NCBI GenBank assembly: GCA_964529305.1
Contig: CAZGUX010000285.1
Location: forward strand, 49,184 to 113,183
Length of the DNA stretch: 64,000 nt
Source: CAZGUX01 sp964529305
GTDB taxonomy: Bacteria; Acidobacteriota; Terriglobia; Bryobacterales; Bryobacteraceae
Reading direction: 5' to 3'
This document shows positions 43,901 through 52,895 of this stretch, one piece after another. Position 1 is the stretch's first letter. The number at the start of each line of letters is the position of its first letter. A program made the translations under genes and the position numbers. The notes beneath the pieces were generated by a model. The model worked only from the letters and a program-made list of their open reading frames with translations, was not told the origin of the DNA and made no database searches.

Positions 43901-44260
43901 ATGAGTGAACACAGGCCGCGCGTCGTGTTCGACTGCATGATCTTCCTGCAGGCGGCCGCGCGGCGAGCGAGTCCATCTGGTGCCTGCCTTGCCTGGGCTG
44001 AGAATGGCCTGTTGGAACTCTACGTCAGCTCCGCGATCCTCGCTGAAGTCCAGGACGGGATCGGTCGGCCTCAAATTCGGACCAAGTTCCGGCAACTGAC
44101 GGATGACGTGATCGCCGAGTTCATCGCTCGAATCGAAAGAATCGCCGTCCGCGTGGACGAAGTCGGAACTGGCATCACTCTGGTTCGCGACCCGAAGGAC
44201 GAACCGTACCTCAATCCGGCCGCCGACTGTCAGGCCTGCTACCTCGTGTCGCGACCGTGA
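43901..44260 (+). CDS. PIN-domain toxin, C-terminally truncated
   Basis: A 119-residue PIN-domain protein of the COG1569 type: VVFDCMIFLQA (first aspartate), LAEVQDGIGRP (glutamate), and LVRDPKDEPYLN, then CYLVSR. In family members the last part reads LVSRDRDLL and continues about 20-30 residues. Here one base seems lost after LVSR: the other frame gives RDRDLPEG. The last metal-binding aspartate and helix are therefore missing and the gene ends at 44260, close to the hicB end. It is probably inactive. No antitoxin is seen upstream apart from a tiny frame overlapping its start. Confidence 0.7.
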   Translation: MSEHRPRVVFDCMIFLQAAARRASPSGACLAWAENGLLELYVSSAILAEVQDGIGRPQIRTKFRQLTDDVIAEFIARIERIAVRVDEVGTGITLVRDPKDEPYLNPAADCQACYLVSRP

Positions 44261-44283
44261 CCTTCCTGAGGGTGCAGGAGAAT

Positions 44284-44523
44284 CTACGCCACGCTGAGCA
44301 TTTTGTTGGCGTAGTCCCGTCCGCTCGTCGGCGGTGGCAGCTGCTTCCCATCTCGTTTGTAAAGATCAATGGCGTGATCGACGGCCACACACAACTGCTC
44401 GAAAACCGCCAACTCTTGGTCTCCGTGGCACCCGCCATATAGCAGTCCAGGGCAACTTCCGACGAAACATTTGTCCTCGTCGGACCATTCGACAATCTTC
44501 ACATAGCGCGCGCTATCTTTCAT
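44284..44523 (-). CDS. hicB: HicB family antitoxin
   Basis: A 79-residue protein with the HicB N-terminal fold: KIVEWSDEDKCFVGSCPGLL, then GCHGDQELAVFEQLCVAVDHAIDLY. It starts at 44523 inside the stop of hicA (ATGA), the usual HicA-then-HicB order. It lacks a long C-terminal ribbon-helix-helix region, so DNA binding, if any, is by the compact form. It neutralises HicA. Confidence 0.85.
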   Translation of the reverse strand: MKDSARYVKIVEWSDEDKCFVGSCPGLLYGGCHGDQELAVFEQLCVAVDHAIDLYKRDGKQLPPPTSGRDYANKMLSVA

Positions 44524-44717
44524 TCTGTGGCCTCCACTATGGCGGCCTTGACGGCCTTCTCCTGGTACTTCTTGGCGTCGTCGCCGGCATCGCCGGAGAT
44601 CGTGACTGGCCGAGCCACGCGTGGATGCGTGAAATTACGATGGCTACCCTTGCCGCCTCGATCGACAAAGCCGTGCTGCTCCAATTCAGCAATCAACTCC
44701 CGAATCTTTCTCGGCAT
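44520..44717 (-). CDS. hicA: HicA family mRNA interferase toxin
   Basis: A 65-residue dsRBD-like toxin: MPRKIRELIAELEQHGFVD, then the catalytic-histidine motif GGKGSHRNFTHP, then VTISGDAGDDAKKYQEKAV. Family members cut mRNA using the histidine of GSHR-N-F. The gene is intact and overlaps hicB by four bases. Confidence 0.87.
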   Translation of the reverse strand: MPRKIRELIAELEQHGFVDRGGKGSHRNFTHPRVARPVTISGDAGDDAKKYQEKAVKAAIVEATE

Positions 44718-44897
44718 CCGTTCCAGTGACCTGTATTATAGCTGCGGCGCAGCGCGTCCACTCAGCTTGGGGCGCCGTCGAACATTGGGGCGGCCCGAAG
44801 TTCTCAGAAGTTTTTATGTTGTGATTCTGCGTGTTCGCTACACCCTGGGCACATGTACTTGCCGAAGAAACGAGCCCCAATAGAAGCGGTTGCTGAT

Positions 44898-44942
44898 TGG
44901 CTCCCCGGCATGGACTCGACCCACGAATCGTCCGGCAATAGC
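44898..44942 (-). other. Probable tRNA-Asn 3'-half fragment
   Basis: On the minus strand the stretch from about 44942 to 44898 ends with T-loop-like GTCGAGT, T-stem CCATG, acceptor strand CCGGGGA, discriminator G and CCA, the pattern of an Asn tRNA 3' end. The 5' T-stem strand CGTGG pairs with CCATG with one G-T. The anticodon 3' strand CCGGA is also recognisable. No 5' half (TCCCCGG) follows at tRNA distance. It lies just beyond the toxin-antitoxin cluster and may be an old integration site or a decayed tRNA gene. Confidence 0.45.
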
Positions 44943-44999
44943 GCCTCGAGTTTTCCAGGCAGAAACCTTGACGGGGTGCCGCGTGTGTGAGGATGCGAC

Positions 45000-46910
45000 T
45001 TACTCGCTTCCGCGCCCTACGGTCAACGTCACCGGAATCACCTGCGTGTTGCCGTCCCGCACCAGAATCGAGATCGCCCCGGAGTACGTCCCTGGCCGCA
45101 GGTTGCTCTGGTCCGCCTCCACTCGGACGCTGCCTGGAGTCAGGCCCGTCACCGTGCTCAGGCGAAGCCATCGGCCGAAGGGAATCGCGGAAAATGCCAA
45201 GTCGTAGCTCACCGGATCGCCCGTGCTCCGAATCTCCACCGTCTGGACGGACGTGTTCGAACCCTCTGCAGGAAACTGGAACCGCAACGCCGGAGGCGAG
45301 GCCGTGATCAGGGAGCCATTCTGCACCTGGAGCGTCACCGGGATCCGCACCGGATCGTCGGGCGCCTCGGCGGACTCGAGAATCAGGAAGCCGGTCTGCC
45401 GGCCCGCTGCCCGCCCCGGCGGCACGGCGCGGACTTGAAACGTCCCGGGCGACATGGCGAATTCATCGGCGCTCAGCCAGCCTCCTTCGGAAATCGCCCG
45501 CACCGCGTAGGTCAGACTGACGTCTCCCGCGGTTTCGAGGCGAACTGTTTTTTCCAGCGAAGGGTTGTTCGCCCCGCCGCTCTGGTGGATGAACTCCAGT
45601 TGTGCCGGCCGGGGTATCGCGACCGGGCCGGTCCGCACGGTGAGGGTCACCGGAACGCGGCGGGGCCACTGCGTCGCGTTCGAGCGGATGAAGACCTCGC
45701 CGGGATAACGGCCCGGCGAGAGGGTCCGGGCCGAGTCCTTTAGCTTGACCGAGACGGTGCCGGGCGTGGTTCCGTTGACTGTCGCCACGTCGAGCCACTC
45801 GCCGCCTTGCGTCACCGCGAACGCCCAGAATCCGAGATTGTCCACCGGACTCCGGACCGCCAGAACCGCGGGCTCGGCGGTGATGCGTCCGGGCCGGATG
45901 GCGAAGCTCAGTGACTCGGGTTGCGCCTCCAGTTGCGGATCGCCGCTGACGTTGAGCCGCACGGGAACCACCATCGGGCCGTTGGAGGCATCGCCGTCGA
46001 TGGTGATGGAGCCGGAATAGGAGCCCGGCGCGAGGCCGGCGAGGTTCAGCGAGACGCGAAGCGACAGCGGCGTGGTCCCGGCCAGCGGCGTGGCTCCCAG
46101 CCAGATGGTGTCGCGCGAGTATCCCGCCGCCGTCACCAGCACGGGAAGGGGCCGGCCAGTGCTCCGGATCGTCAAGGCTTCCTGGGTCCGGCACTCTTTG
46201 CCGAGATAGCAGTCGAAGTCGAGCGAGACCGGGTCGGCGCGAAACTCCGGACCTCGATTGACCGCCAGGGTGACCGGGATTTCGATTGGCGCCGCCGCGC
46301 CCTCCTGAGTCAACACGATCGTCGCGCGGTACAGGCCGTCCTTCAACCTCACGGCACTCACGCGGGCAAGGACGGACGTGGGCGTCACCTGCTTTCCCGA
46401 CGGCACAGTCAGCCATGGCGCCCCGCCGCTGAATCGCACGCTGACTCCGAAACCCAGCGTCGTGTCATTGGACGAGGTCACGGAAATCTCCCGGTCGCCC
46501 CCGACGGCGCCTCCGGAATAGGTGAGCGAGAGAGCGTCGAGGCTCGCCACGAGCCTTGGCTCCCGGGCAAGCTCCAGGGTCACGTCGACCGGGAGCGCTT
46601 CCCGTCCTTCCACGCCCACCAGGACGCGGGCGGTGTTCAGGTCGGCGGCCAGGTTCGAAGAATCGGCCGAGAACGTCAGGCGGGCCGGTGTAGTGGCCGA
46701 GTTCGTCGTGATTTGCAGCCAGGGAGGAGCTTCGGTTACCTGGACGGGCAGGCTGTCGGCGCCCGACTCGACGGCGATCGTTTTGGACCCGGGCATCGGG
46801 CCCCCGGGAGTGGCCACAAACCGCAGGCGTTGGACGCTAAGCGACACCGTTTGGGCCGCCATCGGCAACGCGCACAGCCAACACAACAGCATCGCCCCTC
46901 GGCGGTTCAC
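45000..46910 (-). CDS. Secreted BACON/Ig-like repeat protein
   Basis: A 636-residue exported protein made almost entirely of repeated beta modules of about 90-100 residues. Each has a strand pair ending in a PVTLxV tail (LPVDVTLEL, IEIPVTLAV, MVVPVRLNV, RRVPVTLTV, VRIPVTLQV, QVIPVTLTV) and an internal LxGxY or GxYxG turn (DGLYRAT, PGSYSGSI, PGRYPGEV, PGTYSGAI). This is the BACON-like/Ig-like layout common in surface proteins of Acidobacteriota and Bacteroidota. I use the GTG at 46910 (NRRGAMLLCWLCALPMAAQ gives a signal peptide); the ATG at 46892 is an alternative. It probably mediates adhesion or glycan binding. It lies 22 bp after the DSD1-type gene. Confidence 0.8.
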   Translation of the reverse strand: MNRRGAMLLCWLCALPMAAQTVSLSVQRLRFVATPGGPMPGSKTIAVESGADSLPVQVTEAPPWLQITTNSATTPARLTFSADSSNLAADLNTARVLVGVEGREALPVDVTLELAREPRLVASLDALSLTYSGGAVGGDREISVTSSNDTTLGFGVSVRFSGGAPWLTVPSGKQVTPTSVLARVSAVRLKDGLYRATIVLTQEGAAAPIEIPVTLAVNRGPEFRADPVSLDFDCYLGKECRTQEALTIRSTGRPLPVLVTAAGYSRDTIWLGATPLAGTTPLSLRVSLNLAGLAPGSYSGSITIDGDASNGPMVVPVRLNVSGDPQLEAQPESLSFAIRPGRITAEPAVLAVRSPVDNLGFWAFAVTQGGEWLDVATVNGTTPGTVSVKLKDSARTLSPGRYPGEVFIRSNATQWPRRVPVTLTVRTGPVAIPRPAQLEFIHQSGGANNPSLEKTVRLETAGDVSLTYAVRAISEGGWLSADEFAMSPGTFQVRAVPPGRAAGRQTGFLILESAEAPDDPVRIPVTLQVQNGSLITASPPALRFQFPAEGSNTSVQTVEIRSTGDPVSYDLAFSAIPFGRWLRLSTVTGLTPGSVRVEADQSNLRPGTYSGAISILVRDGNTQVIPVTLTVGRGSE

Positions 46911-46932
46911 GGCGGCCCCCTCAACGACCAGT

Positions 46933-48123
46933 TTACCGCTGCGCGGCGCCGGCACGACCCATGATCGGCCAGGCATCAACGATCCGATCGCCCTTGGCGA
47001 TGTAGTACTTGTCGTAGACGTTGGTGCTCATGTCGAGGTTCGACGGATACAACTCCACCCGCGAGCCCAGCCTGATGTCGCGAGACCCCTCCTGGAAGGA
47101 CAGCATGCCGTACTCGGCGCCGGCGTTCTCCACTTTCACTTCGGGCATGCCCTTGACTTCATCGGTTGGCCGCAGCAGGGCTTTATTGCCGCAGTCGATG
47201 GCCGCCATGCCGTCGCGGGTTTTGCTGACGACGGTGGTCAGCACCGTCAGCGACGAGCCGAAGTCGTCGTAGTCGTGCTGGTTGTTCCGGCCGCCCACCT
47301 TGCGGTAGATCGTATCCATGAAAATGTACGACCCGCTTTGCAGTTCGGTCAGGCCGTTCGCCTTGTCGATGTTGTAGGTTCCGGTGCTGCCGCCGGTCAT
47401 GATCTCGATATTCAAGCCGGACTTGCGGCAGAGGTCGCGCGTTTCCTGCATGGGAGCCAAAGCGGAGGCCGAGTAGTCGCGGCGCGCCTCGAAGCCGTGA
47501 TAGTGCGAGGCGGCGCCTGAATAGCCCATCAAACCGCGCAGATTGAGGTTCTTCGAGCGGTCGACTTTCTGTGCCAGCGCAAGAGCTTTGTCCCCCTGCT
47601 GCACGCCCTGGCGGGTGAGGCCGACAAACGTATCGACGATCACGTTCACCCGGGTGCGGGCCGCGCCCGCGGCCTCGTCCAACTGGTCGACCGTGATCGG
47701 ATCGTCCACCACTACGAGGAACGTCGGGGCCTTTTTGGCCAGCGCCACAGCGCGGTTGATCTTGTGTTTGCCCGCGGGCTGGCAGGTCCAGAGGATGCCC
47801 TGAATGCCGGAGTCGTGCATCAACTCGCTCTCGGCGATGGTCGCGCACGACACGCCGATCGAGCCCAGGGTCGCCTGCCGCTTGCTGACCTCCGGGCACT
47901 TGTGAATCTTGACGTGCGGCCGCACGCTGATGCCGGAGGCCTTGGTGCTGTCGGCCATGTGCTTGAGGTTGCGCTCGAAAATGTCGATGTCCAGCACCAT
48001 GGAGGGCGTGGGCAGGTCTTCTTTGGTGAGCGTTCCGCCGATCTTTCGCTCCACCGTGGCGCGGTTAGCGGCGGACGCGGCGCCCGCCATCGTGGTCCCC
48101 AGGAATAGTCTGCGTGTCGTCAT
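46933..48123 (-). CDS. DSD1-type PLP enzyme (alanine racemase/D-threonine aldolase fold), exported
   Basis: A 396-residue fold-type III PLP protein. The N-terminus MTTRRLFLGTTMAGAASA is a Tat signal. The PLP lysine is in VRPHVKIHK, and EIMTGGSTGTYN and the C-terminal metal-ligand region (VYDKYYIAKGDRIVDAW) match D-threonine aldolase/D-serine dehydratase (DSD1) proteins. The start at 48123 has a GGAGG ribosome site. It would cleave or dehydrate a D-beta-hydroxy amino acid, probably in the periplasm. A strong Tat export of a PLP enzyme is common in this family in Solibacter-like genomes. Confidence 0.87.
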   Translation of the reverse strand: MTTRRLFLGTTMAGAASAANRATVERKIGGTLTKEDLPTPSMVLDIDIFERNLKHMADSTKASGISVRPHVKIHKCPEVSKRQATLGSIGVSCATIAESELMHDSGIQGILWTCQPAGKHKINRAVALAKKAPTFLVVVDDPITVDQLDEAAGAARTRVNVIVDTFVGLTRQGVQQGDKALALAQKVDRSKNLNLRGLMGYSGAASHYHGFEARRDYSASALAPMQETRDLCRKSGLNIEIMTGGSTGTYNIDKANGLTELQSGSYIFMDTIYRKVGGRNNQHDYDDFGSSLTVLTTVVSKTRDGMAAIDCGNKALLRPTDEVKGMPEVKVENAGAEYGMLSFQEGSRDIRLGSRVELYPSNLDMSTNVYDKYYIAKGDRIVDAWPIMGRAGAAQR

Positions 48124-48338
48124 GCGTTTCCTCCTCGTGTTCGACCAAAAACCGCGCGTTCGCGGATTATCCAGGTTGCGTCAACAGCTTGACGAAGGCG
48201 CCGCTCCGGCCGTTCACCTTCATCGAAGCCAATTCAGAGAGGTCATGCCGGGCCTCCGGCAAAGCTTCGAGACGAGTCTCGAAGCTGCGGGCACGAGTGC
48301 CTGCGCCGCTAATCGCCGCCGCAAGTTCCGCCTCCCAC

Positions 48339-50168
48339 TTACCGGTCCCACGGCATGGTGAGCGTCGGCCGGTGAGAATACCGCTTCATGCGGAAGGCCA
48401 GTTCTCCGCCTGAGCCGGGCTCGAGCTTCACCGTCAGGGCCCTGGAGTTCAGGGGCACGGTCTTGCCGTTCCAGGACACCGATTCAAATTCGTGCTCCGC
48501 ATAACCTCCCGCCTGAACCACAACCTTGCGGGCTGCCGCGGCATTCGTGTTCACCAGCGAGACGGTCGCCGAGCCGGCGTCCATTTTGGTGATCAGGGCC
48601 GCCACGTCCCGCGGCAACCCCGCGCGGCGGAGTTCCGGATCAAAATAGCGGAACCGGGCGTGCAGCGACCAGATGTTGCCGTTCAGATAGGCACCCATCG
48701 TCAGGTGGGTCAAGGCGGTAATCGCCGCGGGGTTGAAGCCCATCAGGTAGTCGGCCAGGCGCGTGTCGGCGCTCGTGTCATCTTTGCTCATGTCGTCGAC
48801 ATTCGAGCGGACGAACTCGAGATCCTTGCGCAGCGCGCTTTCCGGATAACCCGGTTCGGCCCCTTGCAGCCATCCGATGAATCCTTTCTTCGGGAGCCGC
48901 TCAAGGTCCTTGGGATCCATTGACCAGAGGAAGATCTCCGTCAGCCGGTCATGATACAGATTAGGCGTGTACTGATACCACTCTTCCTTGCCAGTCTGCT
49001 TGTGGCCGCGCGGATCGCCGTACATCGACGGGAGCATCTCCTTGCCGTCGATCACTTTCTTCTGGGCGTACAAATTGTCCATCTGCTTGCGCAGCACGGC
49101 GACGTAGGAGGGGTCGCCGGTAACCAGGTACGCATTGCCGAATCCCGGCCAACTCCCCGAAGTCACGGTGTTGCGGTGGGCGATCTTTTCGATCTCGCCG
49201 TCGTAGATGGTGAAATTCCACCCGTACGTGCCCTTGTACCACCGGCCGCCGTACTCCCCGCCCGGCGTCCCGTCGAGGCCGATGTTCGTGGGGATATTGC
49301 CGCCCGCTTTGGCAATGCGCTCCTTCCAGGCGTTGACGTATTCGACGATCCAGTCGCGATACTTCTGCTTGCCGGTGAGGGCATACGCGTTGAGAGCCAG
49401 CCCGGTTGTGCCGAGATTGAGGGGATGATCGCCGACGCTGTCCAGATACTCCGCGCAATGGGCGAGCATTTTGTCGTAGACCTTGCCGAGTTGGAGCATT
49501 TGCTGGCGCCCGCCGGGCGAGTGGAGCAGGTGAAAGGTGCCAGGCACCGGGTCGCCGACCCAATCGTAGGTGGTTGCCTTGTGCATCATCGGTCCCTTGC
49601 TGCCGGTCCACAGGCTCTTGATCAGCTTTTTCTGGGGGTCGTAGTTGGGGGCTTCCGGGTCCTCGTCCATGTACATGCCGGCGAATCTCGTCATCCGGGC
49701 GACGAGTTTCTCGTCGTAGGGCGCCGACAAGCCTTCGAACATGATGCCCCGCATTCCTTCACCGGTGTGGAAGAAGTCGGACTGGGGGACGAACTCTTTG
49801 TGATAGGCGCCGTTCTCCGCGATCTTGGTCAGCGAGGTCTTCATCTCCTTGTACTGGAGATAGTGGCCGTCCAGGGCCCGTTTGAAATGGTGCAGCACTG
49901 AATCGCCGGCGCCCAGCGCGTGGAGGATGGTCCAGTTGTAAAAGGTCTCGATCGCGTCGTCGGGGCCGTCGAGCGTTCCCCATCGCGGCGTGTGCAGCAG
50001 ATATCCCCGGCTGTCGAGATACTTCTTGGCGAAACGGTCGCAGGCGTCCGAGTTCGATTGCAGCAACTGACGTTCAAGCAGCGCCCACGCGGGAGGGGTC
50101 ATCGGCTTGTCGATCGTCAGGCTCTGCGCCAACGCGGCAACCGGAAGAAGGAACGAAACGAGTCTCAT
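48339..50168 (-). CDS. Secreted protein of unknown function, probable (alpha/alpha) barrel
   Basis: A 609-residue exported protein with signal peptide MRLVSFLLPVAALAQS. The first 500 residues are helical and rich in aromatic-acidic motifs (LHTPRWGTLDGPDDAIETFYNW, FFHTGEGMRGIMFEGL, NRNTVTSGSWPGFG-like HRNTVTSGSWPGFGNAYLV), as in (alpha/alpha) glycosidase or lyase barrels, followed by a small beta domain (ATVSLVNTNAAAARKVVVQAGG). I do not recognise the family by name. It follows no operon partner closely: 215 bp separate it from the next gene downstream. Confidence 0.7.
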   Translation of the reverse strand: MRLVSFLLPVAALAQSLTIDKPMTPPAWALLERQLLQSNSDACDRFAKKYLDSRGYLLHTPRWGTLDGPDDAIETFYNWTILHALGAGDSVLHHFKRALDGHYLQYKEMKTSLTKIAENGAYHKEFVPQSDFFHTGEGMRGIMFEGLSAPYDEKLVARMTRFAGMYMDEDPEAPNYDPQKKLIKSLWTGSKGPMMHKATTYDWVGDPVPGTFHLLHSPGGRQQMLQLGKVYDKMLAHCAEYLDSVGDHPLNLGTTGLALNAYALTGKQKYRDWIVEYVNAWKERIAKAGGNIPTNIGLDGTPGGEYGGRWYKGTYGWNFTIYDGEIEKIAHRNTVTSGSWPGFGNAYLVTGDPSYVAVLRKQMDNLYAQKKVIDGKEMLPSMYGDPRGHKQTGKEEWYQYTPNLYHDRLTEIFLWSMDPKDLERLPKKGFIGWLQGAEPGYPESALRKDLEFVRSNVDDMSKDDTSADTRLADYLMGFNPAAITALTHLTMGAYLNGNIWSLHARFRYFDPELRRAGLPRDVAALITKMDAGSATVSLVNTNAAAARKVVVQAGGYAEHEFESVSWNGKTVPLNSRALTVKLEPGSGGELAFRMKRYSHRPTLTMPWDR

Positions 50169-50511
50169 CCGCGGCTAGTGCTCCTTTGGGAGGTTTCCGA
50201 TGATGATACTATGCGCCGGGACCGCCGTCACCTCGATCTGCGGGTACCGGGTCCGATCCGTCAGATGTAGAGGTTTGCACCTATGGCCGGGTGAGTGGGT
50301 GAGCGATTTCCCCCCAAGGGGGCGCTCGGCTTCGCAACCGTCGAGGCCCCGCCAGAAAGCCGCCTTTGGTTGGCTCACCGGCAGCCGGGCCAGCGTCCCT
50401 TGATTCTGCACGGCTTAGAGGGATCCAGCGGCCGGCCGCCGACGAGTGGGTGGTTTTGGAAACCCAAGTGCATCAGGCCCGTATCGGACTCGATTTGTCC
50501 GCTATTTCCCC
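50169..50511. promoter_or_regulatory. 343-bp divergent region before the respiratory operon
   Basis: No gene is supported. It holds a nested inverted repeat at about 50309-50335 (GAGCG...CCCCC-AA-GGGGG...CGCTC) and GC-rich, repeat-like sequence. As the only sizeable gap before 14 tightly packed genes, it must contain the promoter of the Rrf2/cbb3 operon and that of the divergent unknown gene. I cannot place -35/-10 boxes with confidence. Confidence 0.45.
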
Positions 50512-50964
50512 ATGCAACTCACACGAGGGGCGGACTATGGCGTGCGGGCCATGATCTATCTGGCGAGTCTGCCGAAGAGCACACGCGTCAGCGGCGCCGA
50601 ACTGGCCAAGGCGACGGACACCACGGAGGCCTTCCTGGCAAAGGTCCTCCAGCGATTGGTGCAGGCTCGCCTGGTTGAGTCTTTCCGGGGCCAGGGCGGA
50701 GGGTTCGCCCTGGAGGTTCCCCCCCGGGAAGTCTCCCTTTTGGATGTCATCGAGGCCATCGAGGGGCCGATCGCCCTCAACCTGTGTACCAGCCACTGCG
50801 TCACGCCGGGCCATACGTGCGAGCGCAAGCAATGGTGCGCGGCGCACCTGGTATGGGAGCGGGCCCAAGCCAGCTTGCGGGAGATCCTGGGCTCGGCCTC
50901 GCTGGAGGCGCTGGCGGAGGAAACCGGACGCGGACTTGTGGCTTTTGCGGAGGAGTCGGAGTGA
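50512..50964 (+). CDS. Rrf2 family transcriptional regulator with probable Fe-S site
   Basis: A 150-residue Rrf2 protein: MQLTRGADYGVRAMIYLASL, then the winged-helix segment LVESFRGQGGGFALEVPP typical of IscR/NsrR/RirA relatives. Cysteines at 92, 96, 103 and 109 lie where IscR and NsrR bind their cluster (IscR uses Cys92, Cys98 and Cys104), so it probably senses iron-sulfur status, oxygen or nitric oxide. It is the first gene of the bc/cbb3 operon, and its stop overlaps ccoS (GTGA), so it very likely controls that operon. Confidence 0.9.
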   Translation: MQLTRGADYGVRAMIYLASLPKSTRVSGAELAKATDTTEAFLAKVLQRLVQARLVESFRGQGGGFALEVPPREVSLLDVIEAIEGPIALNLCTSHCVTPGHTCERKQWCAAHLVWERAQASLREILGSASLEALAEETGRGLVAFAEESE

Positions 50965-51170
50965 GCGCCGGACTGGTGTGGGTCGCGCTGTTTGCCAGCC
51001 TGACGATGGGTCTGGCCGGCGTCTGCCTGTTTGTCTTCGCCGTCAAAAAAGGGTACTTCCGCGACCTGGAAGACACCAAATACCAGGTGTTCTGGTCGGA
51101 CATGGAGGAAATTGTGGACAGTTCGCTGCCACGGGAGTCGCATGAGCACGGAAAACACCATCAACGATAG
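50961..51170 (+). CDS. ccoS: CcoS-like cbb3 oxidase assembly protein
   Basis: A 69-residue protein from a GTG at 50961 overlapping the regulator stop. One membrane helix (VALFASLTMGLAGVCLFVFAV) is followed by KKGYFRDLEDTKYQVFW, which is the CcoS signature (a short basic stretch, then YxDLE-like). CcoS is needed to put heme b and copper into CcoN. It overlaps the Rieske gene by 29 bp. Confidence 0.8.
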   Translation: MSAGLVWVALFASLTMGLAGVCLFVFAVKKGYFRDLEDTKYQVFWSDMEEIVDSSLPRESHEHGKHHQR

Positions 51171-51608
51171 CCAGACGCGGCGAGGCATGCTGACGTGGCT
51201 GAGCAGCCTGGCGCTGGGCGGGTCGGCGGTGATCAGCGCGGTCGCCAACTTCGTCTTCCTGAAGCCTCGCGCAACGTATGGGACACCCAGCCGATTCTCC
51301 ATTGGCCGGCCGGAGGAGTATCCCGCCGGAACGCGGATTTCGCTCGACGCCCGCCGGATCTGCGTGGTGCGGGAAGGCAACAAGCTGGCGGCAATTTCCA
51401 CCACCTGCACGCACTTGGGATGCATCGTGGGCGTCGCGGAGACCGGCTTCTCCTGCCCTTGTCACGGGTCGCGTTACGACCAGGACGGCAACGTGACGGG
51501 CGGACCGGCGCCCAAGGCGCTGCCCTGGTACAAAGTCACCGTCGCACCCAACGGCGAAGTCGAAGTCGACACCGCGATCGAAGTGGAACCCGGACAGTAC
51601 TACAACGT

Positions 51609-51612
<4 letters not shown>
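51142..51612 (+). CDS. Rieske [2Fe-2S] protein of a bc-type complex
   Basis: A 156-residue Rieske protein. A twin-arginine-containing N-terminus (TRRGMLTWLSSLALGGSAV) with one membrane helix anchors it. Cluster ligands: Cys89 and His91 in CTHLGC (89-94), and Cys105/Cys107 with His108 in SCPCHGS; Cys94 and Cys107 form the stabilising disulfide. The GGPAPKALPWYKV motif is the proline loop. It passes electrons from quinol to cytochrome c together with the cytochrome b encoded next, which overlaps it by four bases. Confidence 0.92.
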
Positions 51613-52889
<1,277 letters not shown>

Positions 52890-52895
52890 AGACTC

